A DNA stretch of 35,330 nt from CAYPZL01 sp964415045 (lineage in GTDB: Bacteria; Planctomycetota; Phycisphaerae; Sedimentisphaerales; Anaerobacaceae): NCBI GenBank assembly GCA_964415045.1, contig CAYPZL010000039.1:1-35330 (forward strand), given 5' to 3'. Within the stretch, counting starts at the first letter, position 1. Every line of letters starts with the position of its first letter. Below are positions 6,818-15,493 of this stretch, in pieces. The translations under genes were made by a program, and so were the position numbers. The notes beneath the pieces are model-generated. The model was given only the letters and a program-made list of their open reading frames with translations. It had not been told where the DNA came from and did no database searches.

Positions 6818-8242
6818 GTGGCGGGGGCGGTTGTGTCTGCGGTGAAGGACGAGGGGGCATGCGGGTCTGTCGGGTTTGGACGGCGGGGCGGCGCCTTGAC
6901 GTCGTTTCGGCGGTTCGTCTGGCTGTGCCTGACGCCTCTATTGTTCGCAACGTCCGGTGCGTACGGAAAGAAGGCCGCTCCGACGGTTGAGGACTGCCTG
7001 CCGGTGTCACAGGTGTGGTCGGGCCACCCCGTGGGATTCTTCCTGCTCACGCAGGACGACGTGCAGTACGTGGCGTATTACGACGAGCAGCGGCGGTTGA
7101 CGGTGGCGCAACGGGATCTGTCCTCACGGCGGTGGAAGTACGCTGTGCTGGATTCGGTCCTCGGATGGGACAGCCACAATTACGTGACGATGGCGGTTGA
7201 CGGCGCGGGCTTTCTCCACTTAGCCGGCAACATGCACTGCAATCCGCTCGTCTACTACCGTAGCGCCGAACCCGGAGACGCAGACAGTCTCAAACGCATC
7301 CCGGCGATGGTGGGCCAACGCGAGCAGCGGTGCACCTATCCGAGATTCCTGCGCGGCCCGCAAGGCGAGCTCATCTTCACGTACCGCGACGGCGGCAGCG
7401 GCAGGGGGGCTCGGCTCTACAACGTCTATGATGTCTCCGCAAAAACCTGGCGCCGGCTTCTGGAACAACCCCTGCTGGATGGCAAGGGTCTGATGAACGC
7501 GTATCCGGTCGGACCGGCCCAGGGGCCCGACGGCTGGTTCCATCTGTGCTGGGTCTGGCGCGACACGCCGGATTGCAGCACGAATCACGATTTGTGCTAC
7601 GCGCGCAGTAAGGACCTGGCCCATTGGGAGACGGCGGCGGGGGAGCCCGTCGAGTTGCCGATGACAATCGAAACCCGGGCCGTCGTGGTCGATCCCGTCC
7701 CCGCCAAGGGAGGCATGATCAACGGCAATACCCGCATCGGCTTCGACTCGCAGCGTCGTCCCGTGGTGAGTTATCACAAGTTCGACGGCGAAGGCAACAC
7801 GCAGGTGTACAACGCGCGGTTTGAAGACGGTCGCTGGCGGATATACCAGACGAGCGACTGGGATTACCGCTGGTTCTTCGAGGGTGGAGGTTCGATTCCT
7901 TTCGAGGTTCGGGTCTCGCCGGTCCGGGCGCTGGGCGAAGGGGCTTTGTCGCAGCCCTATCGGCACGGGAAATACGGCGCCGGCACGTGGCGGCTCGACG
8001 AGGCAACGTTCAAACCCGTCGGGACCATCGAGCAGGCTCCGGCGTGGCCGGCGGGCCTGTCCCGCCCCCGGTCCGATTTCCCGGGGATGCAGGTGCGCTG
8101 GCAGGGCGATTCCGGCGCGAGCGGCGAGCCCGGCGTTCGCTATGCGCTGCGGTGGGAAACGCTGGGGCGCAATCGGGACCGGCCGCGAGAGATCGCACCG
8201 CCGCCGAGCACGCTCGCGCTGTACAAGCTCAAACAGGACTGA
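6818..8242 (+). CDS. Exported BNR-4 family protein, PL24/PL25-like
   Basis: A beta-propeller protein of the BNR repeat-containing family, which includes ulvan lyases PL24 and PL25. Residue numbers count from GTG 6818. A hydrophobic export signal spans about 31-48. H120 lies in WDSHNYV, H140 in GNMHCNPLVYYR, Y174 in CTYPRF and R190 in FTYRDGG: the residue types (two His, Tyr, Arg) used for catalysis by PL24/PL25. GPDGWFHLCWVWRDTP and NHDLCYARS are further family signatures. Role inferred: eliminative cleavage of an acidic polysaccharide outside the cytoplasm. The start is uncertain. GTG 6818 directly follows the upstream stop, but TTG 6896 gives a more typical signal peptide, and GTG 6833 or 6842 are also possible. 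The ulvan substrate itself is not shown. Confidence 0.82.
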   Translation: MAGAVVSAVKDEGACGSVGFGRRGGALTSFRRFVWLCLTPLLFATSGAYGKKAAPTVEDCLPVSQVWSGHPVGFFLLTQDDVQYVAYYDEQRRLTVAQRDLSSRRWKYAVLDSVLGWDSHNYVTMAVDGAGFLHLAGNMHCNPLVYYRSAEPGDADSLKRIPAMVGQREQRCTYPRFLRGPQGELIFTYRDGGSGRGARLYNVYDVSAKTWRRLLEQPLLDGKGLMNAYPVGPAQGPDGWFHLCWVWRDTPDCSTNHDLCYARSKDLAHWETAAGEPVELPMTIETRAVVVDPVPAKGGMINGNTRIGFDSQRRPVVSYHKFDGEGNTQVYNARFEDGRWRIYQTSDWDYRWFFEGGGSIPFEVRVSPVRALGEGALSQPYRHGKYGAGTWRLDEATFKPVGTIEQAPAWPAGLSRPRSDFPGMQVRWQGDSGASGEPGVRYALRWETLGRNRDRPREIAPPPSTLALYKLKQD

Positions 8243-8270
8243 TGCGACTTGTGATTGCTCTTTGCGCGGC

Positions 8271-8372
8271 TTGTCATTCTGAACGAAGCGCAGCGCAGTG
8301 AAGGACCTGGGCTGCGTATGGAAGATGCTTCTCGTTCTCAGGCCAGATCCTTCGCTTAGCTCAGGATGACAA
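8271..8372. repeat. Palindromic dispersed repeat, copy 1
   Basis: TTGTCATTCTGA at the left end is mirrored by TCAGGATGACAA at the right end (about 102 bases), with inner pieces related to AGGACC/GGATCC and CGAAGCG/CGCTTAG. TTGCGCGG directly precedes the left end, as at the second copy at 9282. Confidence 0.6.
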
Positions 8373-8449
8373 GGCTTTAGCACGTGAGAGTTTTCGAAGT
8401 CCGTAGGAGGCTGTCCAGGAAAAAGGGACGCGCCTGAAGGGGGTCTGAA

Positions 8450-9199
8450 ATGATCAAACTCGTCATGGTCAGGCATGGGCAGAGCACGTGGAATCTGGCG
8501 AACCGGTTCACGGGCTGGACGGACGTGGATCTTTCCGAGCAGGGCGTCCGGGAAGCGCACGAGGCGGCCACGGTTCTCAAGAAGGAAGGGTATACGTTCG
8601 ATGTCGCGTACACGTCGGTCTTGAAACGGGCCATCCGGACGTTGTGGATCGTCCTGGACGATATGGACCTGATGTGGATTCCCGTCCATCGGTCATGGCG
8701 GCTCAACGAGCGGCACTACGGGGCCTTGCAGGGGCTGAACAAGAAGGAGACGGCCGACGAGTACGGCCTGGAGCAGGTCCAGATATGGCGCCGCAGCTAC
8801 GACACGCCCCCCGAAGGTCTTTCACGCGAGGATCGGCGACATCCCTGTCACGACCCGCGTTACGCCGACGTGCCGCCGGAGTTGTTGCCGGCCACCGAAT
8901 CGCTCAAGACCACGCTGCAGCGCGTGTTGCCCTACTGGCATGAGGCGATCGCGCCGGCGCTGCGAGAGGGCAGGAAGGTCCTCATCGCCGCCCACGGCAA
9001 CAGCATGCGGGCGCTGGTGAAATATCTCGACGATGTGTCCGACGCGGATATCGTAAAGCTGAATATCCCGACCGGCATCCCGCTGGTGTACGAGCTGGAC
9101 GACGATCTGCACGCTCAGCGGCATTACTACCTGGGGGACGAGGAGAAGATCAGGGCAGCCACGGCCTCTGTCGCCTCCCAGTTGACCGGCGGCAAGTGA
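8450..9199 (+). CDS. gpmA: 2,3-bisphosphoglycerate-dependent phosphoglycerate mutase
   Basis: Interconverts 3- and 2-phosphoglycerate in glycolysis and gluconeogenesis through a phosphohistidine. At 249 aa it has the normal dPGM length. The phosphorylated His is H9 in VMVRHGQSTWN; RFTGWTDVDLSEQG and the acid RLNERHYGALQGLNK follow, and the second histidine is in IAAHGNSMRAL. FxGW and the length distinguish it from other histidine phosphatases. ATG 8450 fits the family start; only a weak GGGGG is seen upstream. It is bracketed by two copies of the same palindromic repeat. Confidence 0.95.
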   Translation: MIKLVMVRHGQSTWNLANRFTGWTDVDLSEQGVREAHEAATVLKKEGYTFDVAYTSVLKRAIRTLWIVLDDMDLMWIPVHRSWRLNERHYGALQGLNKKETADEYGLEQVQIWRRSYDTPPEGLSREDRRHPCHDPRYADVPPELLPATESLKTTLQRVLPYWHEAIAPALREGRKVLIAAHGNSMRALVKYLDDVSDADIVKLNIPTGIPLVYELDDDLHAQRHYYLGDEEKIRAATASVASQLTGGK

Positions 9200-9281
9200 C
9201 ACAGGACGAGAGCGCTCGGTAACCTCGGGTGCAGGCAAGTCCGGCCGGTCTCACACGGATTAGGAAAGGTCCTTGCGCGGT

Positions 9282-9314
9282 TTGTCATCCTTCGCCTTCG
9301 GCTCAGGATGACAA
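9282..9314. repeat. Palindromic dispersed repeat, copy 2 (short form)
   Basis: TTGTCATCCT (9282-9291) and AGGATGACAA (9305-9314) form a perfect 10-bp stem around a GC-rich 13-base loop. It has the same ends as the repeat at 8271 and the same TTGCGCGG lead-in. Lying between convergent genes, it could also act as a transcription barrier. Confidence 0.65.
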
Positions 9315-9349
9315 GAACCTCATCGCACGAGGACTCTTCCCAATCCGTC

Positions 9350-9937
9350 TCACACGCTTCGCCAGGATACGGGTTGCTTGTCGATCTCCAGGATTTCGGC
9401 CTTGTCGATGAGCCACTTCTTGTCTGGTTGCCTCTTGAGATGCAGGCGGACTTTCAGCAGGAAAACGTGCTTGTACTGCTGCGCGATGCGGCTGTCCTTG
9501 TTGAACTGAATGAACAGCGAGACCGTCACCGTGGCTTGCGGCGAGGAGATTTCGACGATGTCGTCCAGGTTCTTGAGCCGCTCCACGGTGGGGCCGTCGA
9601 GCTCCTCGCGACAGTGGACCATCAGTTGCGCTTTGTTCCGGTGGCGGGAGTCGCTGTAATCGCTCGCGATGCACGACGCCACCGCCCGGCAATCCTCGTT
9701 CTCGACCGCCCGGAGCACGGACGCAAGCGTCGTGTGGATTCTCTCGGAGTCCGTGGCGACGAGGAAATCCAGACCCAGCGCCGCCCCTGCCACGCCGAGG
9801 GGCAGGAGCCACTGCCACCAGCGTCGCTTTTCCGGCAGGACGCTGCGCACCGTCAGAACGACAAACAGCACGATCACCGCCGCGCCCAACAGTGTCCACG
9901 GTTGTTCAAAGAAGTCCCACATCCTGATCTGCCTCAT
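9350..9937 (-). CDS. Small membrane protein with NTF2-like C-terminus
   Basis: A 195-aa product with two predicted membrane spans (about residues 14-31 and 43-60, separated by a basic EKRRWWQW loop) and a soluble C-terminal domain. The latter begins RIHTTLASVLRAVENEDCRAVASCI, the helical start typical of SnoaL/NTF2-like folds, and continues with alternating beta-strand-like segments (ATVTVSLFIQF, VFLLKVRLHLKR). No catalytic residues are recognisable. The start is either ATG 9937 or ATG 9922; the latter has GAGG eight bases upstream. The promoter at 9980-10008 supports either. Function unknown. Confidence 0.75.
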   Translation of the reverse strand: MRQIRMWDFFEQPWTLLGAAVIVLFVVLTVRSVLPEKRRWWQWLLPLGVAGAALGLDFLVATDSERIHTTLASVLRAVENEDCRAVASCIASDYSDSRHRNKAQLMVHCREELDGPTVERLKNLDDIVEISSPQATVTVSLFIQFNKDSRIAQQYKHVFLLKVRLHLKRQPDKKWLIDKAEILEIDKQPVSWRSV

Positions 9938-9979
9938 ACCGGGCGATAGAAGCTCCAATCCACCTGTATACCCGGGGGT

Positions 9980-10008
9980 ATTATAGCGGATGCCTGCTGC
10001 GGAGGCAA
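9980..10008 (-). promoter_or_regulatory. Promoter with a palindrome at the start site
   Basis: Leftward TTGCCT (10003-10008), a 17-base spacer and a perfect TATAAT (9980-9985). ATACCC-GG-GGGTAT (9968-9981) is a perfect inverted repeat covering the expected transcription start and touching the -10, a position suited to an operator. Confidence 0.55.
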
Positions 10009-10140
10009 ATCTCCCTCGTTGCGGATGGATGAGGCGGGCGGACCTCTGCCACGGCGCGCGCAGCACCTTCTGTCTGCGGTTTGTGCACAGAAAGTCTAAA
10101 CGTTTGGCCGCGTCAGTACGCTGGAGTTTTCGGAGGCCGC

Positions 10141-10902
10141 TTACTTCTTCAGCTTCTGCGGGAATCCCTTGGCCATGTATTCCACGTCGTTGCGCTGATC
10201 GGCCGGCGGATTCTTACCGAATGAGAAGCTCTGCGGGTTGTTCATCGCTTCGAGATTCCAGTCGATGAAGTACTGGTCTTCCCAGGTGTGCATCTCGGCG
10301 TGACCGTCGGCAAAGCCGAGCGTGCTTTTCTTGTTGTGCCACATCGCAAGCGGGTCGGTCCAGGTCTTCGCGTTTGGTTCCATCTGCCAGGAGCCGATAT
10401 TGGCGCCCCGGGTGTCCATTTCCTCGACGAAGATGTACTTCTCGGCGGGCCTGAGTATCTCGCCGTACAGCGTGCACTTGTCGTAGTCGCCCCAGCTCTC
10501 GCCGTTGGCCCCGCCGACGATCGAGAACGTACGAAAGGCGACCGGTAGGGACGAGCTTTCCTTACGGCGATCGGCTGGGCAGCGGTACACGTCCACCTCC
10601 TCGCCGACGTACGGGAAGAGTAATCCGCCTCGGATGGCGTCTTTCTTTTGGTCCCACGTGCCGGTGTATGAAGGTCGGAGCACCCAGTTCCCGGGATCGG
10701 TGTGGCCCGGGACGATCTTGGCGTCGAACTCGTCCTTGTACAGGAGCCAGCCCAGGACCAGGGTCTTGGTGTTGCTGACACAGTGAATTCGCTGGGCCTG
10801 GTCTTTGGCCAGGCGCAGAGAGGGCATAAGGATAGCCATCAATAACGCGATGATGGCGATAACGACAAGCAGTTCGATAAGAGTAAACGCCCTTCGTTGC
10901 AT
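10141..10902 (-). CDS. Prepilin-like protein with H-X9-DG motif (paralog 1)
   Basis: A type II pseudopilin-like exported protein of 253 aa. It opens with the class III prepilin signal MQRRAFTLIELLVVIAII: a short basic leader, a peptidase cleavage/methylation site at FTLIE, then a hydrophobic helix. The C-terminal domain has WHNKKSTLGFADGHAEMHTW, the H-X9-DG signature of a family greatly expanded in Planctomycetota. Cys-containing VYRCPAD is shared with the next gene. It is probably processed by prepilin peptidase and anchored in the inner membrane; what it does there is unknown. The ribosome site is weak (GAAGGG, about eleven bases away). It lies 108 bases after its paralog, in the same direction. 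Confidence 0.9.
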   Translation of the reverse strand: MQRRAFTLIELLVVIAIIALLMAILMPSLRLAKDQAQRIHCVSNTKTLVLGWLLYKDEFDAKIVPGHTDPGNWVLRPSYTGTWDQKKDAIRGGLLFPYVGEEVDVYRCPADRRKESSSLPVAFRTFSIVGGANGESWGDYDKCTLYGEILRPAEKYIFVEEMDTRGANIGSWQMEPNAKTWTDPLAMWHNKKSTLGFADGHAEMHTWEDQYFIDWNLEAMNNPQSFSFGKNPPADQRNDVEYMAKGFPQKLKK

Positions 10903-11010
10903 GTTACGGATCCCTTCGTCAATACTATTGAATTGTCGGCGTCAAGATGTGAGACGGCGCAGAAGCAAATCCCCCGGCACCGGCCTCACCTATACTCACA
11001 AGATGCTCAA

Positions 11011-11871
11011 TCAGTTGTAGCTGTTCCCCGATAATTGCGGTGCCGAGCGTTTTTGCCTCACGTGCATTTCGGTAGAGGCGAATCTCCAGGGCAGCCGGAA
11101 GCCCGCCCTGGCGTGCTGCGCTTCGGTGGTTTTCTGCGGAAAGCCACTGAGCATGAATCGCAAATCCTGGCCCTCGCTGGGCGGGACGGGGTAAAAGAGC
11201 TCCCGTTTCCTGCACATTTCAATCGTGCTGCTGTCCACCCAGCGGCGCATTTCGGCGTGGCCGTCCGCATAACCCAGAGTGCTTCTGGACCGGCTGTGCC
11301 AGATGGCAAACGGATCGACCCACGTTTTTCCCTGCGGATTCAGCACCCACGACCCCTTGTTCCACCCCCTTGGGTCGTCCTGCTCCACGAATACATACGT
11401 GGTTGCCGGGTGATGTATCTCCGAGTACTTCCGGGCCTGGACGAATGTGTTCTGCCAGCCCTCGCCGTTGGCGCCGCCGGCAATCGAGTAGCTGCGATAG
11501 GCTGCGCGTCCGAGCTCAAGCTTGCGTTGATCGGCCGGGCAGCGGTAAACTTCCACCATTTCGCCGGCATAACGAAACAAGGCGCCCCGGCGGATGCCTT
11601 CCTTCTTGCGTTCAATGAAGGTGCCCGTACCCATGGGGCCCTGCACCCAGTCGTGCGGGTTCTTTCCCACTTCGCCGCCCACCAATTGATCCTCGTTGTC
11701 GTCCTTGTACAGCAGCCATGCTAATGAGAGGGTTTTGAGATTCTGGATGCAGATCGTACCCTGAGCCTGATTCCTCACGCGGATCAGTGCAGGGAAAATC
11801 AGCGCCAACAAGACCGAAATGACCCCAATGACGATCAGTAGCTCAATGAGGGTCATCCCTCTCCGTGCCAT
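11011..11871 (-). CDS. Prepilin-like protein with H-X-DG motif (paralog 2, extended tail)
   Basis: A 286-aa relative of the preceding protein. It starts MARRGMTLIELLIVIGVISV (prepilin signal and helix) and shares AWLLYKDDNED, VYRCPADQRK and WHSRSRSTLGYADGHAEM, here with ten residues between His and DG. ATG 11871 has an excellent AAGGAGG about seven bases upstream, so the longer frame is rejected. After LSGFPQK, where paralog 1 ends four residues later (LKK and stop), this protein continues for about 40 polar, arginine-rich residues. That tail looks like stop loss or a frameshift. Confidence 0.88.
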   Translation of the reverse strand: MARRGMTLIELLIVIGVISVLLALIFPALIRVRNQAQGTICIQNLKTLSLAWLLYKDDNEDQLVGGEVGKNPHDWVQGPMGTGTFIERKKEGIRRGALFRYAGEMVEVYRCPADQRKLELGRAAYRSYSIAGGANGEGWQNTFVQARKYSEIHHPATTYVFVEQDDPRGWNKGSWVLNPQGKTWVDPFAIWHSRSRSTLGYADGHAEMRRWVDSSTIEMCRKRELFYPVPPSEGQDLRFMLSGFPQKTTEAQHARAGFRLPWRFASTEMHVRQKRSAPQLSGNSYN

Positions 11872-11943
11872 TCGTATCCTCCTTCTTCCGACAACCACGG
11901 CTGGAGAGGCAATCCCAGAGCAAACACCATGCCTCATACTACG

Positions 11944-11973
11944 AGTATACACCACCGATTGAGAACATGTCAA
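11944..11973 (-). promoter_or_regulatory. Promoter of the prepilin-like pair
   Basis: Leftward perfect TTGACA (11968-11973), an 18-base spacer and TATACT (11944-11949) preceded by TG, i.e. an extended -10. The leader to ATG 11871 would be about 65 bases. Confidence 0.6.
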
Positions 11974-12047
11974 AGAAAAGTGGCAAAAAAAATGTGCATT
12001 TGGGGGCTCTGCGCGGGTCCAGGAGCGGTCGTTCCCGGGGTAGGAGG

Positions 12048-13409
12048 CTAATTGCGCAGGGCCTGAATGGGCGAAGGAACGCGGCCCTGTCGTTCGATGA
12101 ATCTGGACGAGGCAAACGTGGGAACCTCCATGACCGGAGCCGAGCCGAGCAGGCCGCCGAAATGCACGACGTCGCCGGCCTTCTTGCCCGGAGCGGGGAT
12201 CACGCGGACGCCCGTCGTTTTGTTGTTTACCACCCCGATGGCCAACTCGTCGGCAATGATGGAGGAGATGACCGCGGCCGGGGTTCTGCCCGGCACCGCG
12301 AACATGTCGAGCCCGACCGAGCAGACGCTGGTCAGGGCCTCCAGCTTCTCGATATTGAGCGTGCCGGACTCGACGGCTCGGATCATCCCCGTGTCCTCGC
12401 TGACCGGTATAAAGGTGCCGGAGAGCCCGCCGACGTTCCCGGACGCCATGGCCCCGCCTTTCTTGACTGCATCGATCAGCAGCGCCAAAGCGGCGGTCGA
12501 GCCCGGGCAGCCCATTCGCACGATCCCCATGGCCTCGATGATCTCCGCGACGGAATCGCCCGTGGACGTCGTGGGAGCCAGCGAGATATCCACGATGCCG
12601 AAATCGACGCCCATGAGGCCGGCCAGCTCCCGGCCGATCAGCTCACCGGCCCGGGTGATCTTGAACACGGTCTTCTTGATGACCTCCGACAACTGCGTCA
12701 GGTCGCACTCGGGATTCTGGCTGACGATGTTGCGCACGACGCCGGGGCCCGAGATGCCGATGTTCAGGGAGAAATCGGGTTCACCGATGCCGTGATGGGC
12801 GCCGGCCATGAATGGATTGTCCTCGGGGACGTTCGCAAAAACGGCCAGCTTGGCACAGCCGACGCCGTTGCGGCTGCGGCGGGCCAGGTCTTTGATGATA
12901 TGCCCGACCTTCGCCACGGCGTTCATGTTGATGCCGGCGCGGGTCGAGGCGAGGTTCAGAAATCCGCAGACCCTTCGCGTCCGGGACAGGGCTTCGGGCA
13001 TCGCATCGATCAGGTTTTCGTCGGCCGCGGTCATACCCTTTTGCACCAGGGCGCCGAAGCCTCCGATAAAATCAATGCCGGCCTCACCGGCCGCCTCGTC
13101 CAGCGCCCGGGCGAACTTCACCGCCGTGGCAGTCCGGCGGGGAAGCGGTTCCAGCAGCAGCGACGCCGGGGTCACCGCGATGCGACGGTTCGTGATGGGG
13201 ATGCCGTACTTCTGCTCGATCAGGTCGGCGTGGCGGTTGAGAAGCCGCCCCTTGGCCACGATGCGCCGGCGTACGCGACGAGCGAGCGCGTCCGACTTTC
13301 GGTCCACGCAGTCCTTGAGATTGATGCCCAGAGTGACGGTGCGGATATCGAAGTGATGGTCCAGCGTCATCCTGACGGTTTCGAAAACCTCTTCGACGGA
13401 TATCCGCAT
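12048..13409 (-). CDS. PFL family protein (UPF0210/DUF711)
   Basis: A 453-aa cytoplasmic protein of the UPF0210 family, which is structurally related to glycyl-radical (pyruvate formate-lyase-like) barrels; its biochemical role is unknown. Visible family features are the N-terminal VFETVRMTLDHHFDIRTVTLGI, ITNRRIAVTPASLL, the glycine-rich GGFGALVQKGMT, DISLAPTT and the conserved C-terminal GKKAGDVVHFGGLLG. It starts two bases after the stop of the ACT-domain gene; this ACT-PFL gene pair is common across bacteria and suggests the ACT protein regulates it. No disruption is seen. Confidence 0.92.
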   Translation of the reverse strand: MRISVEEVFETVRMTLDHHFDIRTVTLGINLKDCVDRKSDALARRVRRRIVAKGRLLNRHADLIEQKYGIPITNRRIAVTPASLLLEPLPRRTATAVKFARALDEAAGEAGIDFIGGFGALVQKGMTAADENLIDAMPEALSRTRRVCGFLNLASTRAGINMNAVAKVGHIIKDLARRSRNGVGCAKLAVFANVPEDNPFMAGAHHGIGEPDFSLNIGISGPGVVRNIVSQNPECDLTQLSEVIKKTVFKITRAGELIGRELAGLMGVDFGIVDISLAPTTSTGDSVAEIIEAMGIVRMGCPGSTAALALLIDAVKKGGAMASGNVGGLSGTFIPVSEDTGMIRAVESGTLNIEKLEALTSVCSVGLDMFAVPGRTPAAVISSIIADELAIGVVNNKTTGVRVIPAPGKKAGDVVHFGGLLGSAPVMEVPTFASSRFIERQGRVPSPIQALRN

Positions 13410-13411
13410 GA

Positions 13412-13699
13412 CTACACCCTGTGCATCGCTTTGAAGATCTTCTCGTCCTGGACGGTGATTTTGAGGGCCATCTCCCTGCCGATCCGGTCGAGTCTCTTTT
13501 TGATTTGGCCCATGTCAATCGTGGCGTCCGTGACATCGACGGCCATCGTCATCACGAAGTGTTCCTCCATGACGTTCTGATTGATGTCCAGGATATTGAT
13601 GTTGGCTCTGGCCATGGCGGTCGCCAGCTTGGCGACGATGCCCACCTTGTCCTGACCGATGATGGTTACAATACAGATCTGGCTCGTCTTGTCTTTCAT
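13412..13699 (-). CDS. ACT-domain regulatory protein (UPF0237)
   Basis: A 95-aa protein made of one ACT domain, the small-molecule-binding fold usually sensing amino acids. CIVTIIGQDKVGIVAKLATA gives the first strand and the glycine-containing turn at the ligand site, followed by NINILDINQNVMEEHFVM. ATG 13699 has AGGAGAAGG upstream. It sits between surE and the PFL-family gene, with gaps of 18 and 2 bases, so the three are very probably one operon. The ligand is unknown. Confidence 0.92.
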   Translation of the reverse strand: MKDKTSQICIVTIIGQDKVGIVAKLATAMARANINILDINQNVMEEHFVMTMAVDVTDATIDMGQIKKRLDRIGREMALKITVQDEKIFKAMHRV

Positions 13700-13717
13700 G
13701 GCCTTCTCCTGCGGCGG

Positions 13718-14470
13718 CTACGGCGCCTGCTCGATTCGTGTCTTTAGCGTGCGAGCCTTCTCGTGGTCGGTCATGTCGGGCAGAAGCGGGGTGATGGTGA
13801 TGAAACCCTGCTCCAGCGCGGTGGTGTCGGTGGGCGTTTCCTCCTGCCGGTGGGCGCCGCCGGCCAGTTGAAAGAGCGTCTCGCTCCTGCCGTTCTTCTG
13901 CGGGACGTAGTATTCGTGAAATCCGGATGTGGCCTGCGGGACGACGCGAACGCCCCGGGGCTCGCCGCGCGAGAGCGGGGGGATGTTGACGTTCATGACG
14001 TCGCCTTTTTGCAGCGGCATCAGGTTCCGGATGATGGCAAGGGCATGTTGGGCGGCTCGGTCGAAGTCCATCTTGCGTTCGGCCGCCAGGCTCACCGCCA
14101 CCGAAGGAATGCGCAGAAACGCCGCTTCCATCGCCGCGGCCACCGTGCCGGAATAGTACACGTTGATTCCGACGTTGGCCCCGTTGTTGATGCCGGCGAC
14201 CACCAGGTCGATGGGCCCGTCGTGGAGCTGCATGTGCGCCAGCTTCACGCAATCGGCCGGCGAGCCGCGCACGCTGAAGCCGGAAAACAGCCCGTTGATG
14301 TCCGCGGCATTGCACGCCAGCGGCTCGAAGAACGTCACGCTGTGACTGGCGCCGGAACGGCTCTCTATCGGAGCCACGACCATTACCTCCCCGAGCTCGA
14401 TGAGCTTCTTGTACAGGGCGGCCAGACCCGGGGCGAAAATCCCGTCATCGTTCGTCAGCAGTATTCGCAT
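13718..14470 (-). CDS. surE: 5'/3'-nucleotidase (survival protein SurE)
   Basis: A metal-dependent nucleoside monophosphate phosphatase. At 250 aa it has normal length. The metal site begins MRILLTNDDGIFAPG (D8, D9), continues with the Ser of ESRSGASHS and ends with the Asn of GINNGANVG; YYSGTVAAAMEA is also conserved. ATG 14470 is the family start; the longer frame runs into the promoter. No good Shine-Dalgarno is visible. It is first in a leftward surE-ACT-PFL operon, with a strong promoter at 14553-14581. Confidence 0.95.
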   Translation of the reverse strand: MRILLTNDDGIFAPGLAALYKKLIELGEVMVVAPIESRSGASHSVTFFEPLACNAADINGLFSGFSVRGSPADCVKLAHMQLHDGPIDLVVAGINNGANVGINVYYSGTVAAAMEAAFLRIPSVAVSLAAERKMDFDRAAQHALAIIRNLMPLQKGDVMNVNIPPLSRGEPRGVRVVPQATSGFHEYYVPQKNGRSETLFQLAGGAHRQEETPTDTTALEQGFITITPLLPDMTDHEKARTLKTRIEQAP

Positions 14471-14552
14471 GTCGTGAAGCCGAATCGTCTTTCGTTTCAG
14501 GAAAGGGCATGCCCGGACGGGCATCCATTGTTACGACCCAATCGGGCGGTGC

Positions 14553-14581
14553 ATTGTAGCAGCACGGAGGGGCGGCGTCAA
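14553..14581 (-). promoter_or_regulatory. Promoter of the surE operon
   Basis: Leftward TTGACG (14576-14581), a 17-base spacer and TACAAT (14553-14558): five of six consensus bases in each box and ideal spacing. The leader to surE is about 75 bases. Confidence 0.65.
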
Positions 14582-14649
14582 TTTGGTTCATCGACGATTA
14601 CGCCTTTCCGGCGCAAGGGGCGTCTGCTGTGGCGGAGAAGAGGCGGACC

Positions 14650-14679
14650 TTGACGGTCGCGCGGCCGGCTATGTATAAA
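14650..14679 (+). promoter_or_regulatory. nnrE promoter, possibly leaderless
   Basis: TTGACG (14650-14655), an 18-base spacer and TATAAA (14674-14679) preceded by TG. Transcription should start about seven bases after the -10, i.e. at or next to the ATG at 14687. Confidence 0.6.
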
Positions 14680-14686
14680 GAGGCCC

Positions 14687-15382
<696 letters not shown>

Positions 15383-15493
15383 TCCCATTCCCGCCTGCAC
15401 GCGCAGCCGCCGCACGGCGCGTCCATCTGCGGCCGCGCTTCTTCCGCAGACCGTTGCGTGCAAGAGCGGCAAGATTGCTCAGTCGCCGTCCTC

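Noticed and set aside
11865..13580. A 571-codon plus-strand frame
   Set aside because: Antisense to the PFL-family gene, whose motifs are complete.
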